NCBI GenBank assembly: GCA_038241115.1
Contig: JBBRGA010000145.1
Coordinates: 1-8,434, forward strand
Direction: 5' to 3'
DNA from: JANYJJ01 sp038241115
Lineage (GTDB): Bacteria > Pseudomonadota > Gammaproteobacteria > Burkholderiales > Burkholderiaceae_C
DNA length: 8,434 nt
The position numbers and the translations under genes are program-made. This document shows positions 1 through 8,434 of this stretch, piece by piece (the first letter of the stretch is position 1; each line of letters starts with the position of its first letter). Under the pieces are notes generated by a model. It was given only the letters and a program-made list of their open reading frames with translations. It did no database searches and was not told the origin of the DNA.

Positions 1-144
1 CACCGCCAGCGGCAGGGTGACTGGGGCCGACGACCGATTTTGCGTACCCGCGTATGTGGGGTTTGGCCCCGGTAACCTTGCCGCCCGCGCCCATGGCAGT
101 GCGTGGGCACCATCCTTCGATACCTCAGGACGAACGGGTGGGGG
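1..144. repeat. 144-base composite repeat, copy A (may extend past the left edge)
   Basis: Aligns without gaps to 322-465 with 12 mismatches, about 92% identity, at an offset of 321 bases. It starts at the window's first base, so its left end may lie outside. It contains an imperfect inverted repeat (9-35 against 58-84) with four non-pairing positions, so it is more decayed than copy B, followed by a spacer and the 29-base CCATCC...CGAACGGG repeat. None of the changes in the stem is compensatory. Noncoding, IS-less repeat; family name unknown to me. Confidence 0.85.
110..138. repeat. 29-base CCATCC...CGAACGGG repeat, copy 1
   Basis: Begins CCATCCTTCGATACC and ends CAGGACGAACGGG. Identical to the copy at 215-243. 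It resembles a dispersed intergenic family with TTCGA...CTCAGG..CGAACGG that I recall as common in Burkholderiales genomes; that family link is from memory. Confidence 0.8.
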
Positions 145-204
145 GCTAAGTACGAACGGGGTTGGGGCTCAGGGCGAACGGGTGGGGGGCTCAGGGCGAA
201 CGGG
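117..204. repeat. Four-unit 22-base tandem array ending CGAACGGG
   Basis: Units 117-138, 139-160, 161-182 and 183-204 each end in CGAACGGG at an exact 22-base period. Units 2 to 4 share a G-run followed by CTMAG and a short variable stretch; units 3 and 4 carry CTCAGGGCGAACGGG. Unit 1 is also the right part of a 29-base repeat, so the array looks like serial duplication of the half-repeat outward from it. Confidence 0.75.
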
Positions 205-214
205 ATGGAAGGGC

Positions 215-243
215 CCATCCTTCGATACCTCAGGACGAACGGG
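215..243. repeat. 29-base CCATCC...CGAACGGG repeat, copy 2
   Basis: Same 29 bases as 110-138 with no differences. It lies between the two 144-base units and is not preceded by the palindrome, which shows that the 29-base repeat can exist independently of the composite unit. Confidence 0.8.
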
Positions 244-244
244 G

Positions 245-321
245 TTCAGAGGGTCGGGGCGAACATGTCGGCAGCCAATGCGAACGATTTCTGGTCCTTC
301 TCGTTCGCCAAAAACCCAACC
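245..321. other. Spacer between repeat units with one decayed half-unit and a small inverted repeat
   Basis: Contains a degraded half-unit GGGGCGAAC at 256-264 and an 8-bp inverted repeat (GCGAACGA at 280-287 with TCGTTCGC at 301-308). An A-run follows at 310-314. No coding signal or regulator site is recognised. Confidence 0.5.
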
Positions 322-329
322 CACCGCCA

Positions 330-405
330 GCGGCAGGGTGACCGGGGCCGACGCCCGATTTGGCGTACCCGCGTATGAGGGCGTTGGCCCCGGTCACCTT
401 GCCGC
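330..405. repeat. Long palindrome, 27-bp stem with 22-base loop
   Basis: Arm 330-356 pairs with 379-405: I count 25 Watson-Crick pairs and 2 G-T wobbles with no bulge, leaving a loop at 357-378. The outer part pairs GGTGACCGGGGCC with GGCCCCGGTCACC, and the inner part pairs ACGCCC with GGGCGT. As RNA from either strand it would be very stable. It could be a transposable palindromic element of the REP/MITE type, or a 3'-end stabiliser for the kinase transcript. It is not a canonical terminator: the nearest T-run on the minus strand (310-314) is about 15 bases beyond the stem. Confidence 0.8.
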
Positions 406-430
406 CCGCGCCCATGTCATTGCGTGGGGC

Positions 431-459
431 CCATCCTTCGACACCTCAGGACGAACGGG
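431..459. repeat. 29-base CCATCC...CGAACGGG repeat, copy 3
   Basis: Differs from copies 1 and 2 at a single base (GACACC instead of GATACC). It is the right-hand part of composite copy B and, like copy 2, is preceded by GGGC. Confidence 0.8.
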
Positions 460-461
460 TG

Positions 462-507
462 GGGGTTTGGGGCTCAGTAAGAACGGGTTGGGCTTGGGGC
501 GAACGGT
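462..507. repeat. Two further degenerate CGAACGG half-units
   Basis: GGGCTCAGTAAGAACGGG (first base 470) and GCTTGGGGCGAACGG (ending 507) follow composite copy B. Their GAAC cores are 20 bases apart, rather than the 22 seen in the left array. The last unit ends 18 bases from the stop codon of the second kinase. Confidence 0.55.
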
Positions 508-525
508 AAAGCTGGGCGCGGAAAA

Positions 526-2901
526 TCAGGCGTCCGGGGTGCGCAGGTGAAGCACCACGCGGCTCAAGAAATGGCTCAGCTCGACCGGCTTCGTCAGGTA
601 GTCGACGGCACCCATCGCCAGCGACGCCTCCATGTCATCGGCCATGGCGTCGGCCGACAGCATGACCACCTTCACCGAACCGAGCGCCATCTCGGCGCCA
701 AGCTGCGCCAGCACTTCAAGGCCGCTGATGTCGGGCAGGTTCATGTCCAGCAGAACCAGGTCCGGCCGGTGGCCGCGAATCATCGCCAGGCCTTCTTCGC
801 CCAAGGTGGCTTGCAACAGCCGCACCTGCGGCCAGCGGGCCAGTTGGGCCTCCACCAACAACTGATTCACCGGGTTGTCTTCGATCGAGAGCACCACGCC
901 GCGCGGCTCGTCGTCAGTCAGCTCGTCAAAGCCCGACACCCGCGCTTCGGCGGTGGCTGCCGCGGCGTCGGCAACCGGCAGGCTGATGCGAAATGACGAA
1001 CCCGTGCCCAGCACGCTGCTGGCTTCCAGCGTCGCGCCCATCAGCTGCAACAGCGCGCGCGTCACGCTCAGGCCGATGCCGATGCCGTCGGCCGGGTGGC
1101 TCTCGCGGCCCAGGCGGTTGTAGGGCTCGTAGAGGTGTGCCATTTGCTGGTCGTTCATGCCCAGACCCGAATCGCACACCTGCAGCACCAGGCGCTCGCC
1201 GTCCGGCGTCGCTTCAAGCGCGGCTTCGCACCAGACCTTGCCGCCGGGTCGGTTGTATTTGATGGCGTTGGTCAACAAATTGAACAGCACCTGACGCAGC
1301 CGCGTCGCGTCGGCACTCACCAGCGGCAGCGGCAAAGGCAGTGCCTGCTCGACCGGCTGCATTTGGACCCGCGCCGCCTGCGACTGTGGTGCCAGGATTT
1401 CCAGCACCTCTTGCAGCACCAGCCGCAGGTCCACCGGCGCCAGCGCGACCGACAGTTGGCCCGTCTCAATGCGCGAGATGTCGAGCAAATCGCCGATCAG
1501 GAAGTTCAGGTGGCGCCCGGCATCGTTCACACGCGCCGCGCGCTGGCGCTGCGCTGCTTGCAACGGCAATTGCTCGTCGTCGAGCATCAACTGGGTGAAT
1601 CCCAAAATGGCATTCAAGGGCGTGCGCAACTCATGGCTCATGCGCGAAATGAAATGTGTTTTGGAGGCGTTGGCCGCCTCGGCCACGGCCTGTTGTTGCT
1701 GCGCCTCCTGCAGCTTGTGTTGCTCGGTCAGGTCGGTGTTGACACCCGCGACGCGAATGGCCTTGCCGTTGCTGTCGCGCACCACATAAGCCCGCGACCG
1801 CACCGGCACGTAGTGGCCGTCGCTGTGGCGCAGCCGGTAATCGATTTCGTAGGTTTCCTGCGAGCCCGCCAGTGCTGCTTCGACGGTCGCTTTGATTCGT
1901 TCTGCATCTTCCGGATGCCACGCTTGTGACCAAAAGGCCGCCTCTGAAGGCGGTTGGTCGGCCGGATGGCCCAGCATGTCCAGCCAGCCCGGCGAGAAGT
2001 AAGGCGTGTTGGTTTGCAGGTCCAGGTCCCACGGCGCGTCGCGCGAACCTTTAAGCACCAGCTCGAGCCGTTCTTCGGATTGGCGAAGGGCCGCGTCGGC
2101 AGTGTGATGCTTTGTGATGTCGACCTGAATTCCCGCCACCCGGTAAGGGGCGCCCGCCGCATCGAAGTAGAAGCGGCCCTTGGACCGCAGCCAATGCGTC
2201 GATCCGTCCGGCCAGATCACGGGGAAATCGACGTCGTATTTGCCTTCACCCGCCATGGCCTTGCTGTAGCAAGCCGCCACACGCAATCGATGCTCCGGAT
2301 GCACATGCGCCAGGAACGTTTCGTAGCCCCATGCTTCAACCGGCGCGGCGTAGCCGAAGCATTGGTCGTGTCGCAGGGAGCGCTGCGCAACGTTGGTGCG
2401 CAGGTCCATGTTCCAGTCGCCGATCTGGGCGGCGTCGAGCGCGAATTCCATGCGGCTCTCACTTTCTTGCGCGCGCCGCTCAGCAAGACGCAGCGCGGAA
2501 AGGTCACGAACTTTGAGAATGGTGGTGGTCTCGAAGCCCCTTTCCAGGAACAGGAAAGACGACACCTCGGCGTCGAAAAGCTCGCCGTCCATGCGCCGCA
2601 GGCGAAGCTCGCCTCGCGCATGGCCCACCGCCAAACGCTGTGCAAGCAACGGCGCCAATCTGGGGTCGTCGGTGTCGGCCAGCGATGAGCGACCGCCGGC
2701 TGCTGACAGCGTGCAAAGTTCGCGCTCAGTGCCACCAAATGTTTCGCACGCTGCAGGATTGGCAGCCAGCACTCTGCCGTCGGGCGCGGTCAGCAGCGAC
2801 GTCTCCAGGCTGTGATCCGACATGAGCCGAAAGAACTGGTCTGCCGTCATGTGCAGCAGTTCCGGCATGCGCAAACTGGCGGGCAACTCGGTGGAATCCA
2901 T
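526..2901 (-). CDS. PAS(x3)-HisKA-HATPase-REC hybrid histidine kinase
   Basis: Hybrid sensor kinase of 791 residues, probably cytoplasmic because no signal peptide or membrane helix is visible. Domains: a divergent PAS about 19-140; two PAS_3-type domains about 147-266 and 276-396, each closing with a DIT/DLT motif; a Gln/Ala-rich helical joint 397-412; HisKA with MSHELRTPLN, His423; HATPase with N-box Asn545, DSGLGM 577-582 and GIGIGLSV 606-613; a C-terminal receiver with Glu674/Asp675, phospho-acceptor Asp719 in LLDMNLP, Ser749 in the usual Thr/Ser place, and Lys771. There is no HPt, so the route out of this receiver needs a partner in trans or runs back through the kinase. The frame extends up to an ATG at 3018, but that ATG lies inside a sigma-54 promoter element. 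The start at 2901 has GGAG 6 bases upstream and is preferred. Stimulus unknown. It is separated from the cyclase gene by 233 bases. Confidence 0.94.
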   Translation of the reverse strand: MDSTELPASLRMPELLHMTADQFFRLMSDHSLETSLLTAPDGRVLAANPAACETFGGTERELCTLSAAGGRSSLADTDDPRLAPLLAQRLAVGHARGELRLRRMDGELFDAEVSSFLFLERGFETTTILKVRDLSALRLAERRAQESESRMEFALDAAQIGDWNMDLRTNVAQRSLRHDQCFGYAAPVEAWGYETFLAHVHPEHRLRVAACYSKAMAGEGKYDVDFPVIWPDGSTHWLRSKGRFYFDAAGAPYRVAGIQVDITKHHTADAALRQSEERLELVLKGSRDAPWDLDLQTNTPYFSPGWLDMLGHPADQPPSEAAFWSQAWHPEDAERIKATVEAALAGSQETYEIDYRLRHSDGHYVPVRSRAYVVRDSNGKAIRVAGVNTDLTEQHKLQEAQQQQAVAEAANASKTHFISRMSHELRTPLNAILGFTQLMLDDEQLPLQAAQRQRAARVNDAGRHLNFLIGDLLDISRIETGQLSVALAPVDLRLVLQEVLEILAPQSQAARVQMQPVEQALPLPLPLVSADATRLRQVLFNLLTNAIKYNRPGGKVWCEAALEATPDGERLVLQVCDSGLGMNDQQMAHLYEPYNRLGRESHPADGIGIGLSVTRALLQLMGATLEASSVLGTGSSFRISLPVADAAAATAEARVSGFDELTDDEPRGVVLSIEDNPVNQLLVEAQLARWPQVRLLQATLGEEGLAMIRGHRPDLVLLDMNLPDISGLEVLAQLGAEMALGSVKVVMLSADAMADDMEASLAMGAVDYLTKPVELSHFLSRVVLHLRTPDA

Positions 2902-2907
2902 AGAAAA

Positions 2908-2912
2908 CTCCA
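2908..2912 (-). promoter_or_regulatory. Ribosome binding site TGGAG deciding the second kinase start
   Basis: On the minus strand TGGAG is followed by six bases and then the ATG at 2901. The upstream alternative ATG at 3018 falls within the predicted promoter, so this site sets the start and removes 39 residues from the longest possible reading frame. Confidence 0.65.
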
Positions 2913-3006
2913 GATCAACTTCAAACCACAACGGAGTACGACCAAAGCCGCCTTTGAAGCGCAACTGGCTGCCCGTCAAAACCAACCACCTAAACCACTC
3001 GAATTG

Positions 3007-3022
3007 TGCAAATTCCATGCCA
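3007..3022 (-). promoter_or_regulatory. Sigma-54 (RpoN) promoter for the second hybrid kinase
   Basis: Read on the minus strand the 16 bases are TGGCATGGAATTTGCA, a full match to the RpoN consensus TGGCAYRNNNNTTGCW. The GG at -25/-24 is at 3021-3020 and the GC at -13/-12 is at 3009-3008. The base before it is T, fitting the extended YTGGCA form. The expected transcription start is near 2996, which gives a leader of about 95 bases before the ATG at 2901. The site lies in the only real gap between genes of this cluster and points at the downstream gene. With uniform base use such a match is expected about once per two million positions, so chance placement here is unlikely. No experimental support is available. 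Confidence 0.65.
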
Positions 3023-3091
3023 ATGCCGTCGAGTGTTCGCCACCACGAAGCCGCTTGTCGTCGGTGTTGTCCCTAGAAATATGCAGATTTC

Positions 3092-3113
3092 GCAATGGCC
3101 GGCAGACCATTGC
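3092..3113. promoter_or_regulatory. Dyad symmetry: candidate enhancer-binding site or 3' hairpin
   Basis: Arms 3092-3100 and 3105-3113 are inverted copies (GCAATGG with CCATTGC, plus a wobble pair and one more pair) around a four-base centre, giving a 9-bp stem if transcribed. It lies 21 bases after the cyclase stop and at about -96 to -117 from the predicted RpoN start. That distance suits an upstream activator site for an RpoN-dependent enhancer-binding protein. As a terminator it is weak: on the minus strand it is followed by GAAATCTGC, with no T-run. Both roles are open. I do not recognise the dyad as a known regulator's site. Confidence 0.4.
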
Positions 3114-3134
3114 CGCTTGGCTGCTTCCTCTCGC

Positions 3135-4099
3135 TCAAGCGCCCAGGATTTCACCGCACGCCTGGCCTCGGCCGCTGTGTTTGGCGCGGTACAGCTGGGC
3201 ATCGGCCAGGGCCAGCAAATCGGCCACCTTGCCGTAGGCCTGCGGCATGCACACCGACACGCCCAGGCTGATGGTCACGACCTCGGCGGTGTCGGAATCG
3301 GCATGCTCGATCTGCATGCTGCGCACGCTTTTTTCCATGTTGAAGGCCAGTTGCAGCGCGCCGTCGAAATCGGTCTCGGGCAGGATGCAGGCAAATTCTT
3401 CGCCGCCGTAACGCGCGACCAAATCGCCGGCCCGCAGCACGCTGCCCCGCAGCGCAGACGCCACACGCCGCAGGCATTCATCGCCCACCTGGTGGCCGTA
3501 GCGGTCGTTGTAGCGTTTGAAGTGATCCACATCCACCATCAGCAGCGCCAACGAGCCGGCATTGCGGGCAGCGCGGCGCCATTCGGTGTCGAGTCGCTCG
3601 TCGAAGCAGCGCCGATTGAAGATGCCGGTCAGGCCGTCGATGAACACCATCTGGCGCAGCAAATCGGACTGCGCCTTCAGCGTGATGTGGGTCTTCACCC
3701 GCGCCCGCACCACCGGCGGATTCACCGGCTTGGCGATGAAGTCGACCGCACCCAGCTCGAGGCCGCGGGTCTCCTGCGCAGCGTCGGTGTGGGAGGTCAC
3801 AAAAATCACCGGGATGTCGCGGGTGGCCGGGTCGGCCTTCAAACGCGTGCAGACCTCGTGGCCGTCCATGCCGGGCATCACCACGTCGAGCAGGATCACG
3901 TCTGGCGGATCGTCTTTGCACACAACCAGCGCCTTTTCGCCGCTGGTGGCCATGAGCACGCGGTGGTCGGGCGAAAAAATTCGGTACAGCGCCTGGATGT
4001 TGATGGCCTGGTCATCGACGATCAACACACACGGAAGGGCTGCGGCGCCGCCAAGCGGCGACAGCGCGGTGGGCTCAGCCATCTGGGCGGCGGCACTTT

Positions 4100-4103
<4 letters not shown>
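3135..4103 (-). CDS. REC-GGDEF response regulator, diguanylate cyclase
   Basis: Predicted cytoplasmic response regulator of 322 residues that makes c-di-GMP from two GTP when its receiver is phosphorylated and the protein dimerises (family knowledge). Receiver, residues about 25-140: acidic pair Asp30/Asp31, phospho-acceptor Asp73 in LLDVVMPGMDG, Thr103 and Lys125. GGDEF domain, about 152-318: DGLTGIFNRR at 156, metal Asp191 in DVDHFK, nucleotide-side Asn199, and GGEEF at 233-237, an active variant. RAGD at 224-227, five residues before GGEEF, fits the RxxD product-inhibition site. The layout is WspR-like, with one receiver rather than the two of PleD. The start at 4103 is preferred over an in-frame ATG at 4133: it forms an ATGA overlap with the upstream kinase stop and has AGAGG 8 bases upstream. 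Coupling to a kinase that ends in an HPt suggests that HPt phosphorylates Asp73; this is inference. Confidence 0.95.

Positions 4104-8434
<4,331 letters not shown>

Larger units (their letters stand above)
322..465. repeat. 144-base composite repeat, copy B
   Basis: Second copy of the unit at 1-144, in the same orientation. It holds, in order, the long palindrome at 330-405, a 25-base spacer, and a 29-base CCATCC...CGAACGGG repeat at 431-459. Its palindrome is nearly perfect, so this copy looks closer to the ancestral form. It lies downstream of the second kinase, 60 bases from its stop. No open reading frame with protein-like character is seen in it. Confidence 0.85.
2902..3134. other. Intergenic gap between cyclase and second kinase
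   Basis: This 233-base non-coding stretch contains the dyad, the RpoN promoter, and the leader with ribosome binding site described separately. A TTGACG box on the minus strand (2974-2979) has only a poor -10 partner, so no sigma-70 promoter is called. I saw no convincing IHF site between dyad and promoter, and no intrinsic terminator with a T-run. Confidence 0.6.

Noticed and set aside
230..415. Minus-strand open frame of 61 codons through the palindrome
   Set aside because: It is repeat-derived, runs through both arms of the stem, and has no sign of being a protein.
110..507. CRISPR array
   Set aside because: The repeats have no regular unique spacers, vary in length and spacing, and have no cas gene nearby. 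They are intergenic dispersed repeats.
17..550. Plus-strand open frame of 177 codons through the repeat field
   Set aside because: It is made of repeat DNA: the two 144-base copies lie in the same frame because their offset, 321, is divisible by three. The repeated PSFDTSGRTG peptides are translations of the 29-base repeat. No ribosome binding site or protein family is evident.
1096..1929. Plus-strand open frame of 277 codons opposite the second kinase
   Set aside because: Antisense shadow of the HisKA/HATPase coding region, with low-complexity Gln/Arg/His content.
2952..2979. Sigma-70 promoter with TTGACG on the minus strand
   Set aside because: The -10 at the right spacing (TCAAAG) matches only three consensus bases, and the RpoN site nearby is far stronger.
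2902..3018. Longer N-terminus of the second kinase starting at 3018
   Set aside because: Its ATG is part of the -24 region of the RpoN promoter, and the extra 39 residues match no domain. The ATG at 2901 has a good ribosome binding site.

Overview
The window carries three complete or near-complete signalling genes, all on the minus strand. In transcription order they are a large CHASE/PAS hybrid histidine kinase cut by the right edge (4100-8434), a REC-GGDEF diguanylate cyclase (3135-4103), and a second PAS-containing hybrid histidine kinase (526-2901). The left 525 bases hold no credible gene and consist of intergenic repeats. GC content is high. The multi-PAS kinase architecture and the CGAACGG-type intergenic repeats suggest a betaproteobacterium of the order Burkholderiales, perhaps Comamonadaceae. 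That placement is an inference from family style and memory, not a database match.

Right part: the first kinase reads out of a CHASE sensor domain, one visible membrane helix, four PAS domains, a HisKA/HATPase core, two receiver domains, an HPt domain and a C-terminal helical tail. Its TGA stop overlaps the ATG of the diguanylate cyclase in an ATGA junction, so the two are translationally coupled. The cyclase has an intact receiver, an active-type GGEEF motif and an RxxD inhibitory site. The simplest reading is a phosphorelay from a periplasmic/PAS-sensing kinase, through its own receivers and HPt, to the cyclase receiver, which then sets c-di-GMP level.

Middle: a 233-base gap separates the cyclase from the second kinase. 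On the minus strand it contains a full match to the sigma-54 (RpoN) promoter consensus at 3007-3022, and a perfect-to-near-perfect dyad at 3092-3113, at the distance expected for an enhancer-binding site (or, alternatively, the 3' hairpin of the upstream transcript). The second kinase therefore probably has its own RpoN-dependent promoter. Its start is best placed at 2901, because the longer reading frame begins inside the promoter.

Left part: immediately after the second kinase stop lies a repeat field. A 144-base composite unit is present twice (1-144 and 322-465, about 92% identical). The right copy can fold into a 27-bp stem. Three copies of a 29-base CCATCC...CGAACGGG repeat and several CGAACGGG half-units are interspersed, four of them at an exact 22-base period. 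No transposase, RNA gene or CRISPR array was seen.
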